Positions 1 through 8,719 of a DNA stretch of 64,000 bases are shown one piece after another. The stretch spans positions 248,001 through 312,000 of the forward strand of contig CAJTKU010000002.1 in NCBI GenBank assembly GCA_910577015.1, given 5' to 3'. Below the pieces are notes generated by a model. That model saw only the letters and a list, made by a program, of their open reading frames with translations. It had not been told where the DNA came from and ran no database searches. The translations under genes and the position numbers were made by a program. The first letter of the stretch is position 1; every line of letters starts with the position of its first letter. The DNA is from an uncultured Lachnospiraceae bacterium. Lineage in GTDB: Bacteria > Bacillota > Clostridia > Lachnospirales > Lachnospiraceae.

Positions 1-1
1 A

Positions 2-1405
2 TCTTTTAAAAGACTGGTAATGTTATGCATGTCCGGCGTCTGCCTTGCAGGCCAGATTTTGTTCTATGCCTGGTTCTGGTACAATGACTATTACCAAAGT
101 ATAAAACAATATTTAAAATTTTCGGAGAAAGGGCATTGGCTGGTAATCGCCATATATGTCATTTTGCTGTTTTTCTTTTCCAACATGTACGGCGGTATGC
201 GGATTGGCTACCTGAAGAATGTGGAGGTTATATTTTCCCAGTTGATAGCCACTATTCTGGTCAATGTAATTACGTATGCGCAGATTTCCCTGATGGTGCG
301 GATGCTCTATCCACCGTCCCCTTATCTCCGCATGGTTGTATTGCAGGCGTTATGGGTAATCGTCTGGATAAACATATCCAGTCTGATATACAGAAATGTG
401 TTTCCTCCGAGAAAACTTTTGCTTGTGCATGGGGAACGCCCCATTGATGACATCCTTGTCAAGTTTAACAGCCGGAAGGATAAGTTTGAGGTCAGCAAGT
501 GCATCAATATCAGCGCAGGGGTGGAGGCTGTCAAAAAAGAATCCCTTGAGCGTTATGACGCGGTGGTGTTATGGGATATTTCCATAGCGGACAGAAATAA
601 AATTTTAAAGTTCTGTTACGGACATTCCATCCGCATTTATGTCATGCCCAAAATTCCCGATGTCATCTTAAAGGGAGCCGAGGAACTGCATTTATTTGAC
701 ACGCCTTTGTTTTTGACGAGGGAATATGTGCTGACAATTGAACAGCGTTTTATCAAAAGATGTATCGACTTATTCTGCGCCCTGCTGTTGTTTCTCATAT
801 CCTCCCCGTTTATGCTTTTGACTGCGATTGCCGTCAAACTGTATGACGGCGGACCCATATTGTATAAGCAGGTGCGCTGCACCACGGGAGGCAGGCAGTT
901 TTCCATACTCAAATTCCGCAGTATGCGTGTAGACGCGGAGGAAGACGGCGTAGCCAGACTGGCTTCCAAAAAAGATTCGCGTATTACGCCCGTAGGCAAG
1001 TTTATCAGGAAAGTAAGGCTGGACGAGCTTCCCCAGCTGTTCAATATTATTAAGGGTGATATGTCATTTATCGGTCCGAGGCCGGAGAGACCGGAGATTA
1101 TAGCGCAGTATCTGGAGGTTATGCCGGAATTTGTGTACCGCATGAAGGTGAAAGCCGGGCTTGCCGGGTATGCCCAGGTGTACGGCAAATACAATACGAC
1201 GCCGTATGACAAATTAAAGCTGGATTTGGCATATATAGAAAATTATTCGGTATGGCTGGATTTAAAACTGATGCTCCTTACGCTGAAAGTGCTTTTGTGG
1301 CCGGACAGTACGGAGGGGGTGGAGACGGACCAGATTACCGCCATGAAAAAAGAACAGGAAAAAAATAACCAGGCAGGAAGGCCGGATGACCAGGAAGGAC
1401 AGTAA
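2..1405 (+). CDS. Polyprenyl-phosphate sugar-1-phosphate transferase (WcaJ/CpsE type), 5' partial
   Basis: This enzyme moves a sugar-1-phosphate from a UDP-sugar to undecaprenyl phosphate, the first membrane step of a glycan repeat unit. The frame is open to the left edge and the first ATG, at 20, has no ribosome binding site, so the true start probably lies upstream. Counting from that ATG, about four membrane segments fill residues 1-125, followed by a Rossmann-like soluble part. A membrane re-entrant helix leads into the catalytic bacterial sugar transferase domain (about 245-440). This shows KFRSM at 298-302, the catalytic Asp-Glu pair in DELPQL at 335-336, and GPRP at 352-355. It is followed after two bases by a Wzz-like gene, the usual order at the head of a capsule operon. 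Family assignment is secure. The sugar cannot be read from the sequence. Confidence 0.9.
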   Translation, partial: SFKRLVMLCMSGVCLAGQILFYAWFWYNDYYQSIKQYLKFSEKGHWLVIAIYVILLFFFSNMYGGMRIGYLKNVEVIFSQLIATILVNVITYAQISLMVRMLYPPSPYLRMVVLQALWVIVWINISSLIYRNVFPPRKLLLVHGERPIDDILVKFNSRKDKFEVSKCINISAGVEAVKKESLERYDAVVLWDISIADRNKILKFCYGHSIRIYVMPKIPDVILKGAEELHLFDTPLFLTREYVLTIEQRFIKRCIDLFCALLLFLISSPFMLLTAIAVKLYDGGPILYKQVRCTTGGRQFSILKFRSMRVDAEEDGVARLASKKDSRITPVGKFIRKVRLDELPQLFNIIKGDMSFIGPRPERPEIIAQYLEVMPEFVYRMKVKAGLAGYAQVYGKYNTTPYDKLKLDLAYIENYSVWLDLKLMLLTLKVLLWPDSTEGVETDQITAMKKEQEKNNQAGRPDDQEGQ

Positions 1406-1407
1406 CC

Positions 1408-2472
1408 ATGTGGGAATGCAACTATGCGAATGAGCCGGCAGATGTTAAGTTAATCTGGCTCCTTTTTCTAAAAAAAATATGGATTGTCTTTGCTGCGGTC
1501 CTGGCAGGCGCCCTGCTTATCGGAGGCGGGTATTTTGTCAAGCACATCGTATTTGCGCCGGAGGATTCGTTCAGGACAGTGGGAGAAGTGTATGTGGATT
1601 ATGTCTGGGAAGACGCCTATGGCATTTCCAGACATTATTTAAATGAATCCGTGTGGGCCACCCTTGTAAAAACCGATGTGGTTGTGGATAATGTGATGGA
1701 ACGTCTTGCTGCAGACGGTGTGCAGTCAGACAGGGAATATGTCAGGGAAAGCATGGAAGCTTCTCTGGTTTCCGATTCCCGAATCGTGACAACAACGGTA
1801 ACCACGAAGGATGCGGCGCTGTCTGTAGCCATAGGTCATGCCCTTCAGGAGGCGCTTCTTGATTTTGGCAAGGCACAGGAGGGTATAGAGCAGATTCGGA
1901 TTCTCACCAGTCCCAAAGAAGCAAAAAAAGTAGTGTTTGATTCCAAAACAATGCGCATTTCCGTTTTGGGTGCAATTTTAGGCGGCCTTGTTTCCATTGC
2001 AGGGCTGCTTCTGTGGATTACGCTCGATGATTCCGTCTATATTCCTTCCACATTTGAACGCCGTTATCACATTCCCATGCTGGGAACCCTTTCCTCAAAA
2101 GAGTTCTCCGAAAACCTGAAATACCTCTGCCGCGACTGTAAAAATATAGCAGTAGCCTCCGTAGAAGAAGACGTTCCGGTTGAACTGGTAACGGACAGCA
2201 TAAAAGAAAAATTGGAAAGTGAGGAAAACGAAGGACAGCAAAATGCGGAAAGCTTTCCGGCGCTGTCACCCTTCGGCTGCATTTTGGAACAAACAAAAAA
2301 CGCTGCCGTCCTCCGCAAATCCGACGCCCTCCTCCTTATCATAACCGCCGGCCGGCGAACCGGCAAAAAAACCGAAAGAACCCTGGATTTCCTAACCCAC
2401 CAGGACTGTCCCCCCACCGCCGCCCTCCTCTGGAACGAAAACAAGCGCCTGTTAAAACTGTATTACAAATAA
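1408..2472 (+). CDS. Wzz/YveK-type chain-length determinant with degenerate C-terminal domain
   Basis: This is a 354-residue polysaccharide co-polymerase expected to set polymer length or export with the EpsG-like polymerase two genes on. It has two membrane helices (about 24-44 and 182-203) flanking an extracytoplasmic Wzz domain. After the second helix come about 150 cytosolic residues that look like the shell of a CpsD/Wzc-type tyrosine kinase: there is an ITAGRRTGKKTE stretch near the C-terminus and a final YY pair, but no intact Walker A or Walker B motif. The C-terminal coding part is unusually C-rich compared with its surroundings. No separate BY-kinase gene or tyrosine phosphatase follows here. 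Family confidence is high; a regulatory role for the tail is inference. Confidence 0.82.
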   Translation: MWECNYANEPADVKLIWLLFLKKIWIVFAAVLAGALLIGGGYFVKHIVFAPEDSFRTVGEVYVDYVWEDAYGISRHYLNESVWATLVKTDVVVDNVMERLAADGVQSDREYVRESMEASLVSDSRIVTTTVTTKDAALSVAIGHALQEALLDFGKAQEGIEQIRILTSPKEAKKVVFDSKTMRISVLGAILGGLVSIAGLLLWITLDDSVYIPSTFERRYHIPMLGTLSSKEFSENLKYLCRDCKNIAVASVEEDVPVELVTDSIKEKLESEENEGQQNAESFPALSPFGCILEQTKNAAVLRKSDALLLIITAGRRTGKKTERTLDFLTHQDCPPTAALLWNENKRLLKLYYK

Positions 2473-2511
2473 CACTCGCAAAGCCACAATGAAATGAGGT
2501 GCAAAGCCATT

Positions 2512-3303
2512 TTGAAAGTACAAGTACTTGTCTCCGCCATGAACGCATCCCCCCGTGCCCTGGCAGAAAAAATGAACCTCTCATCCGACGCCATTATTAT
2601 CAACCAGTGCGACAGAAAAGATTATGAGGAATTTTCACACAGGGGCAGGAGTATAAAATGCTTCAGTTTTGCGGAGAGGGGTGTGGGCAAAAGCAGGAAC
2701 CATGCCCTGCAGGAAGCCGATTTGGATATCTGTCTGTTTTCTGACGAAGACATTGTGTATGAAGACGGCTATGAAGAAAGCATTGCCGCAGAGTTTGCGC
2801 GCAATCCCAAGGCGGATATGATTGTTTTTAACATTACCGTGGAGGAAGCAAGGCGCACTTATCACATAGAGGAACGGAAAAGGGTGCGTTTTTACAATTG
2901 CGGACGTTACGGGGCGGTCAGTTTTGCGCTTCGCAGGGACAAGCTTCAGGAATCGGGCGTCTGTTTTTCCGAATTGTTTGGGGGCGGCGCAAAATACAGC
3001 AATGGGGAAGACAGCCTGTTTATCAAAGAATTTATGAAAAAAGGATACCGGGTCTATACGGCTCCGGTGACAATCGGCAGGGAAGAAGCGGCGGATTCCA
3101 CCTGGTTTTCGGGATACCATGAAAAGTTTTTCTTCGACAGGGGCGTGCTGTATGCTTTTTTGTACGGAAGGCTGGCAAGCCTTATGGCGCTTCGCTTTTT
3201 GCTGGCCCACAGGCAGGTTATGTGCCGGGAAGTCCCATTGAAAAAAGCCTGCCGCCTGATGAAGCAGGGTATTGCAGAAGGCAGAAGCCTGTGCCGTCCA
3301 TAG
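2512..3303 (+). CDS. Atypical GT2-like glycosyltransferase, TTG start
   Basis: The predicted protein has 263 residues and a GT-A fold. The N-terminal VLVSAMN strand, an ERGVGKSRN segment and a DxD-like SDEDIVY motif (about 77-83) support GT2-type nucleotide-sugar binding, and NGEDS near 164 may supply the catalytic acid. An ATG at 2494 is in frame, but a GAGGTG ribosome binding site (2496-2501) lies ten bases before the TTG at 2512, and the protein then starts with the normal first beta strand (MKVQVLV). I therefore prefer TTG. It lies 39 bases after the Wzz gene and 23 before the polymerase. The acceptor and donor are unknown. The first 100 bases share the C-rich composition of the end of the Wzz gene. 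Confidence 0.75.
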   Translation: MKVQVLVSAMNASPRALAEKMNLSSDAIIINQCDRKDYEEFSHRGRSIKCFSFAERGVGKSRNHALQEADLDICLFSDEDIVYEDGYEESIAAEFARNPKADMIVFNITVEEARRTYHIEERKRVRFYNCGRYGAVSFALRRDKLQESGVCFSELFGGGAKYSNGEDSLFIKEFMKKGYRVYTAPVTIGREEAADSTWFSGYHEKFFFDRGVLYAFLYGRLASLMALRFLLAHRQVMCREVPLKKACRLMKQGIAEGRSLCRP

Positions 3304-3326
3304 CGGCGTGACGCGAAAGGAAGGAC

Positions 3327-4409
3327 ATGATTTTATATATAACTCTGACTGTGGTAACGATTGCTTTGGCATATTTTGTCAACAGCACGATTACGGTACA
3401 ACCGAATAGGGTATCCAGACAGCAGCTTGTCAACCGCATTCTGCTTGCCGGTATTTTTCTGCTTCTGACATCTGTGTCGGCATTTCGCTCGGAAGTGGGA
3501 AATGATTACGGGGAATATCTGGAAATTTTTGAAGCAGTGCATGAAGGACGGCATGTTTCCACGGAGCCGGGTTTTAATCTGGTGGTAAAGGCAGTGCAGT
3601 TTTTTTTCGGTGCGGGAAGGACGTCGTCATTGATAATTTTTGCCGTCTTTGCCTTTGCTACAGTGTATTTTTTACTGCGTGCGGTTTATGAGCAGAGCGA
3701 ATGGTTTGTATATTCTTTTTTCCTGCTGATGGTGCAGGGATATTATTTTAACAGCATGACAACGGTGCGTTATTATTTTGTGCTGTCGGTGGCGCTGTAT
3801 GCCATGAAGTATGTGAAAGAAAAGAAGTGGTGTTCCTTTGTGCTGTGGATTGTGTTCGCCGCTTTTTTCCATAAATCCGTGCTGTTTGTGATTCCCGTCT
3901 ATTTTCTGGCGTCAATCAACTGGAAAAAATGGCATATCTTTCTGGCGTCCGGAGTCTGTGTAACTTTTATGGTATTTCAGGAACAGTACCGGCGCATTAT
4001 TTTTTATTTTTATCCCTATTATGAAAATTCCCAGTTCGACAACGGACAGACATCCCTTATCAATATTGCAAAATGTGCGGGGGTGCTGGTATTGTCACTG
4101 TTATATTATAAGCAGGCGGTCAGGGACAGTAAGGAAAATAAATTTTACTTTTACCTGAATCTGGGCTCCTTGATTTTATATGTATTCTGCTCTTTTATAC
4201 CGGAGATTTCCAGGGTGGGATTTTATCTGAACGTCAGTAATATTTTCCTGATTCCCGCAATCATAAAGGCAATTCCGGAAAGAAGGCAGAAACTGTTTTT
4301 CGGAACTGTCATTGCTGTCGTTTTTTGTCTGTATTTCGCGTTGTTTTTGCACGGCGCTTATCAGGAAGGTATCCGGCTTTTGCCATACAGGAGTTTTCTG
4401 TTAGATTAG
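3327..4409 (+). CDS. EpsG-family polysaccharide polymerase (Wzy-like)
   Basis: This 360-residue, almost wholly hydrophobic protein has roughly ten membrane helices. An early loop reads VGNDYGEYLEIF (about 57-68), the conserved loop of the EpsG family, and an RYYF-type segment follows near 150. EpsG proteins are thought to polymerise undecaprenyl-linked repeat units outside the membrane. Its position after the initiating transferase and Wzz-like genes, and before a run of glycosyltransferases, fits that role. Start ATG 3327 follows AAAGGAAGGA. Two other polymerase or ligase candidates lie at 28217 and 52085, so this one probably serves only the first assembly line. Confidence 0.85.
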   Translation: MILYITLTVVTIALAYFVNSTITVQPNRVSRQQLVNRILLAGIFLLLTSVSAFRSEVGNDYGEYLEIFEAVHEGRHVSTEPGFNLVVKAVQFFFGAGRTSSLIIFAVFAFATVYFLLRAVYEQSEWFVYSFFLLMVQGYYFNSMTTVRYYFVLSVALYAMKYVKEKKWCSFVLWIVFAAFFHKSVLFVIPVYFLASINWKKWHIFLASGVCVTFMVFQEQYRRIIFYFYPYYENSQFDNGQTSLINIAKCAGVLVLSLLYYKQAVRDSKENKFYFYLNLGSLILYVFCSFIPEISRVGFYLNVSNIFLIPAIIKAIPERRQKLFFGTVIAVVFCLYFALFLHGAYQEGIRLLPYRSFLLD

Positions 4410-4423
4410 AAATGGAGGAAACA

Positions 4424-5218
4424 ATGGATAAGTGTAAATTTTCCGTTATCGTGGTATGCCTGAATCCGGGGGAAAAACTGCCGCAGACGGTAAACAGCAT
4501 ACTGCGGCAGGATTATGACGATTACGAAATCGTGGTAAAGGATGGGGGAAGCACGGACGGTTCTTTGCAAAAACTCCCGGCAGGGAATCATAAAATACGG
4601 ATGGTAATCAAAGCGGATACGGGTATTTACGACGCCATGAACCAGGCCGTGGGGGAAGCGAGGGGAGAGTATGTCCTTTTTCTGAACTGCGGGGATACCT
4701 TTCCTGATTCCGGCGTCTTACAAAAGGCTGCAGGGTATATGGAAGAAAATGGCGGACACGGTATTTATTACGGGGATACTTTCTGTGAAAAGACGGGAGT
4801 CCGCGTGGCTTCACCGCGTGAAATTACGGCTTTTGCATGCTACCGGAATATCCCTTGCCACCAGTCCTGCTTTTATTTAAGGGAGCTTTTTACGGATAAA
4901 AAATACGAACCGGCTTACAGGGTGAGGGCGGATTATGAGCATTTTTTATGGTGCTTTTTCCGTGCAGGGGTAAAGCCTGTCTATATGGACATGGTGGTGG
5001 CAAACTATGAAGGGGGCGGATATTCTGAAAGCAGGGACAATAAAAAACGGGATAAAGAAGAGCACAGGCTGATTACAAAGAAATATCTTTCGGGAAAACA
5101 GCGGTTCTTGTACGGGCTTTTTATGGTGGTGACGTTACGGCCCCTCAGAAGCTTTCTGGCAGAAACTACAGCGTTTTCCGGCATATACAATAAACTGAAG
5201 GGAAAGGTGTACCGATGA
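4424..5218 (+). CDS. GT2 glycosyltransferase
   Basis: A cytoplasmic GT-A fold glycosyltransferase of 264 residues. It shows a first strand (FSVIVVCLN), the nucleotide-binding DGGSTDG near 40, an AMNQA segment and an NCGD motif near 88 in place of DxD. This pattern matches GT2 enzymes that add a sugar to an undecaprenyl-diphosphate-linked primer (WbbD/WfeV-like). The frame is open 99 bases further upstream, but ATG 4424 has GGAGGA five bases before it and begins at the natural N-terminus, whereas the longer form would overlap the EpsG gene. It overlaps the next gene by four bases, so translation is probably coupled. Confidence 0.85.
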   Translation: MDKCKFSVIVVCLNPGEKLPQTVNSILRQDYDDYEIVVKDGGSTDGSLQKLPAGNHKIRMVIKADTGIYDAMNQAVGEARGEYVLFLNCGDTFPDSGVLQKAAGYMEENGGHGIYYGDTFCEKTGVRVASPREITAFACYRNIPCHQSCFYLRELFTDKKYEPAYRVRADYEHFLWCFFRAGVKPVYMDMVVANYEGGGYSESRDNKKRDKEEHRLITKKYLSGKQRFLYGLFMVVTLRPLRSFLAETTAFSGIYNKLKGKVYR

Positions 5219-6498
5219 AGGTTTTATGGCTGTGTAATACCATGCTGCCCCGGATAGCGGAGGCGCTCGGTGAAAAGGCAGGGAATAAAGAAGGATGGCT
5301 GACCGGACTTTCGGAGGATGTGCTGGCGCATGCATCTGACAATCGTATCAAATTAGGCGTCTGTTTTCCAACGCAAATAAATGACGGAAGTGTCAGAGGA
5401 GAAACGGGGGGCTTGTCTTATTTTGGCTTTTGGGAGGACACTGCGAACCCAGAGCGCTGCGAGGAAGGACTGGAAAGGCAGCTTACAAAGATTCTGGAAG
5501 AATTTGCGCCGGACATTGTGCATGTGTTTGGCACGGAGTATCCCCATACCCTTGCCATGACAAGATGCGTCAAGGACAAAGAGCGCTTGTTAATCGGGAT
5601 TCAGGGGATATGTACCCTTATTGCAGAAGCATATATGGCGGATTTACCTGTAAAGGTGCAGAAACGGTATCTGCTGCGGGATTTTTTAAAGCGGGACAAT
5701 ATTGTAAGGCAGCAGCAGAAGTTTGCATTAAGGGGACGGCATGAAACGGAAGCGCTGCAAAATGCGCAGCACATTACCGGAAGGACGAAATGGGACAGGG
5801 ATTTTGTGGAAAAAACCAATTCCGGGGCAGCCTACCACCATATGAATGAAACGCTCAGGCCGGAGTTTTACGGCCCGTCGTGGAGTGTGGCAGAATGTGA
5901 AAGGTACAGTATTTTTGTCAGCCAGGGAAACTATCCGATAAAAGGACTGCACTATCTTTTGCGCGCCATGCCGGATATCCTTGCCGCATACCCGGCGGCA
6001 AAAGTATATGTGGCGGGGGATGTCATCACGCGGTATCAGACGTTAAAAGACAAATTGAAAATTGGTTCTTACGGAAAGTACTGCCTTGACCTTATCAAAA
6101 AATATAATCTAGAAGAAAAAATAATTTTTCTGGGAAAGTTAAACAGTGGGGAAATGTGCAGGCAGTACCTGAAAAGCCATGTGTTTCTGTCTCCGCACGC
6201 ATTGGAAAATTCCCCGAACTCCGTCGGGGAGGCCATGCTTTTGGGAATGCCTGTCGTAAGCTCCGACGCGGGAGGGGTATCCAGTATGCTTACGGATGGA
6301 AAAGAAGGCCTTTTATATCCCTGCCATGACATTAAAAGGCTTGCAGGGGCAGTCTGCGCAATGTTTGATGACGAAAAAAGGGCAGTGGAATACGGAAAGC
6401 GGGCAAAGGAACGGGCGGGTATTACCCATGACCCTCAGGCTAATTACGAACGGCTGCTGGAAATTTACAACGGGATGACGGAGGACTTGCAGGCATGA
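5215..6498 (+). CDS. GT4 glycosyltransferase
   Basis: A 427-residue GT-B fold retaining glycosyltransferase. The C-terminal nucleotide-sugar domain begins near 225 and carries the EX7E motif of GT4 (E331 and E339, in ENSPNSVGEAM) followed by GMPVVSSDAGG. The N-terminal acceptor domain has a HVFGTEYPH segment. The start is an ATGA overlap with the preceding GT2 gene, and the stop overlaps the next GT4 gene, so these three genes form a translationally coupled block. It should add one sugar of the repeat unit on the cytoplasmic face. The donor cannot be predicted. Confidence 0.88.
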   Translation: MKVLWLCNTMLPRIAEALGEKAGNKEGWLTGLSEDVLAHASDNRIKLGVCFPTQINDGSVRGETGGLSYFGFWEDTANPERCEEGLERQLTKILEEFAPDIVHVFGTEYPHTLAMTRCVKDKERLLIGIQGICTLIAEAYMADLPVKVQKRYLLRDFLKRDNIVRQQQKFALRGRHETEALQNAQHITGRTKWDRDFVEKTNSGAAYHHMNETLRPEFYGPSWSVAECERYSIFVSQGNYPIKGLHYLLRAMPDILAAYPAAKVYVAGDVITRYQTLKDKLKIGSYGKYCLDLIKKYNLEEKIIFLGKLNSGEMCRQYLKSHVFLSPHALENSPNSVGEAMLLGMPVVSSDAGGVSSMLTDGKEGLLYPCHDIKRLAGAVCAMFDDEKRAVEYGKRAKERAGITHDPQANYERLLEIYNGMTEDLQA

Positions 6499-7706
6499 AG
6501 GTAACCTTTGTTTCCAATTACATCAACCATCACCAGATTCCTTTTTGTGAAGCCATGCGCGCGAGGCTGAAGGAGGATTTTTGTTTTGTGCAGACCGAGC
6601 CCATGGAGGAGGAACGCATCCGCATGGGCTGGGGAGTGGATATGGAAAAACTGCCATACTTGCGCCTTTTTTATGAGAAAGAGGCGGAATGCAGGGGGTT
6701 GATTGCAGACAGCGACGTGGTGCTTTTTGGCGGCGTGGAGGATGAAAGCTATATTGCAGGACGCTTAAAGGCAGGAAAGCTTGTAGTCAGGCTTAGCGAG
6801 CGCATCTATAAGAGCGGGCAGTGGAAGGCCGTATCGCCCAGGGGACTGCGCAAAAAATATAATGACCATACCAGATACCGCAGAAAAAACGTTTATCTCT
6901 TGTGCTGCGGCGGCTATGTGGCAAGTGACTTCCATCTTATCAGGGCATACCCGGACAAGATGTTTCAATGGGGATATTTTCCCCCAATGAGAAAATATGA
7001 CATAGATGTGCTGATGGAGCAAAAACGGGAGCGAAGGAAGCGGGAGGGAAAAATGTCCCTGCTTTGGGCAGGGCGTTTCCTGCCGTTAAAGCATCCTGAG
7101 AAAGCCATCCGGGCGGCAGCCGGATTGAAGGAGAAAGGCATCGCCTTTTCCCTTACCATGGTGGGAGGCGGAGAACTGGAAGAACAGTTGAAAGGTCTGG
7201 TAAAGGAAAAAGGACTGGAGGATGAAGTTCGCTTTACCGGCTTTCTTACCCCTGACAAGGTGCGCGCCTGCATGGAGGAGGCGGATATATTTTTGTTTAC
7301 CAGCGACTACAACGAAGGCTGGGGGGCGGTCATCAATGAGGCGATGAACAGCGGATGCGCCGTGGTTGCAGGCTGCGACGCCGGGGCGGTGCCGTTTCTG
7401 ATAACGCCCGGAAAAAACGGCCTTATCTATCCCCATAACGGCTGGGAAATTTTTTATGACAGTCTGGCAGGGCTTGTCCAAAATCCCGGGGAAGCAGAGA
7501 GGATGGGCAGGGAAGCGTACCGCACCATTGTGCGGGAGTGGAATGCGCAGACTGCGGCAGACAGGCTGGTAAACCTGCTGGAGGAACTTCTGGCAGGAAG
7601 GCCGGACTTTGCGGAAAGCGGTGTGCTGAGCAAAGCGCCCGTGATTGCGCCGGGCAGGATGTACCGCTTTCTGATGAAGGCAGGGAGGAAAGAACATGGT
7701 AAGTGA
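6495..7706 (+). CDS. GT4 glycosyltransferase
   Basis: A second GT-B fold enzyme, 403 residues long. The C-terminal domain starts near 180 (LLWAGRF), followed by VGGGELEEQL and an EX7E pair at E274 and E282 in EGWGAVINEAM. The N-terminal segment VSNYINHHQIPF is common among exopolysaccharide GT4 enzymes. The start overlaps the previous stop (ATGA), and the last 11 bases overlap the next GT2 gene. Function as a repeat-unit glycosyltransferase is well supported by the fold and the operon. Substrate is not known. Confidence 0.87.
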   Translation: MKVTFVSNYINHHQIPFCEAMRARLKEDFCFVQTEPMEEERIRMGWGVDMEKLPYLRLFYEKEAECRGLIADSDVVLFGGVEDESYIAGRLKAGKLVVRLSERIYKSGQWKAVSPRGLRKKYNDHTRYRRKNVYLLCCGGYVASDFHLIRAYPDKMFQWGYFPPMRKYDIDVLMEQKRERRKREGKMSLLWAGRFLPLKHPEKAIRAAAGLKEKGIAFSLTMVGGGELEEQLKGLVKEKGLEDEVRFTGFLTPDKVRACMEEADIFLFTSDYNEGWGAVINEAMNSGCAVVAGCDAGAVPFLITPGKNGLIYPHNGWEIFYDSLAGLVQNPGEAERMGREAYRTIVREWNAQTAADRLVNLLEELLAGRPDFAESGVLSKAPVIAPGRMYRFLMKAGRKEHGK

Positions 7707-8706
7707 TACAAAACAGCCTCTTATCAGCGTTATCATACCGGTATACAATATTATGGAATATCTGCCCCGGTGCGTGGACTCTGTTTGCAGGCAGACATAT
7801 AAAGAGCTGGAAATTTTGCTTGTGGATGACGGCTCCACGGACGGCACCGGCGCGCTTTGCGACGCGCTTGCCGAAAAGGATGAAAGAATCCGGGTGTTCC
7901 ACAAGGAAAACGGCGGCTCCTCTTCTGCGCGCAATCTGGGGATTGCCCATGCAAAGGGAAGCTTTCTCGGGTTTGTGGACAGCGATGACTATATCGAACC
8001 GGATATGTACGAGCGGCTTTTACAGGCGCTTTCCGAAAAGGACTGCCTGATTGCGCAGGTGGGGCGGGACGAGCTTGACGAAGAAGGAAAGAAACTGCCG
8101 GATGTCTGCACCCCTCCAAAGGAAACGTACGTTTACAGCGCTGCCGGATTTCTCCGGGAACTGCTGCTCCATAAGGGGGACTGCTCCTTCTGCACCAAGC
8201 TGGTTTGCCGCAGCCTGTTTGACGGACTGCGGTTTCCGGAAGGGGTTTTGAACGAGGACTTTCATCTTCTGGTGCAAATGCTGGGTGCGGCAGGCGGCGT
8301 TGTCAGCCTTCCGGGTTATGGCTACCATGTTTTTTACCGGGTGGGCAGCAATACGCGCAAAGCGGATAAAGAAGATTTTCCGCAGGTGTACGGCGACTGC
8401 GTGGACAATGCGGACATGGTGTACGGGATGGTGAAGGAAAGCTGCCCGGAACTGAAAAAGGAGGCGCTTCGTTTTGGGATTTTCCAGCGACTGGAATACC
8501 TGCTCCATATCCCGGTCAGCCGGATGGAGCTAAAAAACGGACAGTACAGACAGTGCGTGTCCTTTCTGCGGCGGCATTTTTTAGGGGGAATGTTTTCCCC
8601 TTATCTGACGGGTAAAAACAAACGCAACCTGTTGATGCTTGCCATCGCTCCGAAGATGAGCAGGAGGCTGCACCGGGTATTGCAGCTAAGAAAGACGGGA
8701 AAGTAA
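7696..8706 (+). CDS. GT2 glycosyltransferase
   Basis: A 336-residue GT-A enzyme with a classical N-terminal GT2 domain: SVIIPVYN, VDDGSTDG (about 43-50) and DSDDYI (near 95), then NEDFHLL as the likely catalytic-base region. The C-terminal 120 residues are a helical extension typical of long GT2 proteins in capsule loci. Start ATG 7696 lies inside the end of the preceding gene and has GGGAGGAAAG before it. It precedes a second GT2 of the same length (8720), with low overall similarity apart from the shared motifs. Donor and linkage are unknown. Confidence 0.88.
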   Translation: MVSDTKQPLISVIIPVYNIMEYLPRCVDSVCRQTYKELEILLVDDGSTDGTGALCDALAEKDERIRVFHKENGGSSSARNLGIAHAKGSFLGFVDSDDYIEPDMYERLLQALSEKDCLIAQVGRDELDEEGKKLPDVCTPPKETYVYSAAGFLRELLLHKGDCSFCTKLVCRSLFDGLRFPEGVLNEDFHLLVQMLGAAGGVVSLPGYGYHVFYRVGSNTRKADKEDFPQVYGDCVDNADMVYGMVKESCPELKKEALRFGIFQRLEYLLHIPVSRMELKNGQYRQCVSFLRRHFLGGMFSPYLTGKNKRNLLMLAIAPKMSRRLHRVLQLRKTGK

Positions 8707-8719
8707 AGGGAAAGAAATT

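Noticed and set aside
637..1212. Minus-strand open frame of 191 codons
   Set aside because: It is antisense to the catalytic domain of the sugar-phosphate transferase and shows no ribosome binding site or family motif.
7086..7934. Minus-strand open frame of 282 codons
   Set aside because: It lies opposite two well-supported glycosyltransferase genes, has no recognisable motif and is rich in His, Ser, Pro and Arg, as expected for an antisense shadow of G-rich coding DNA.
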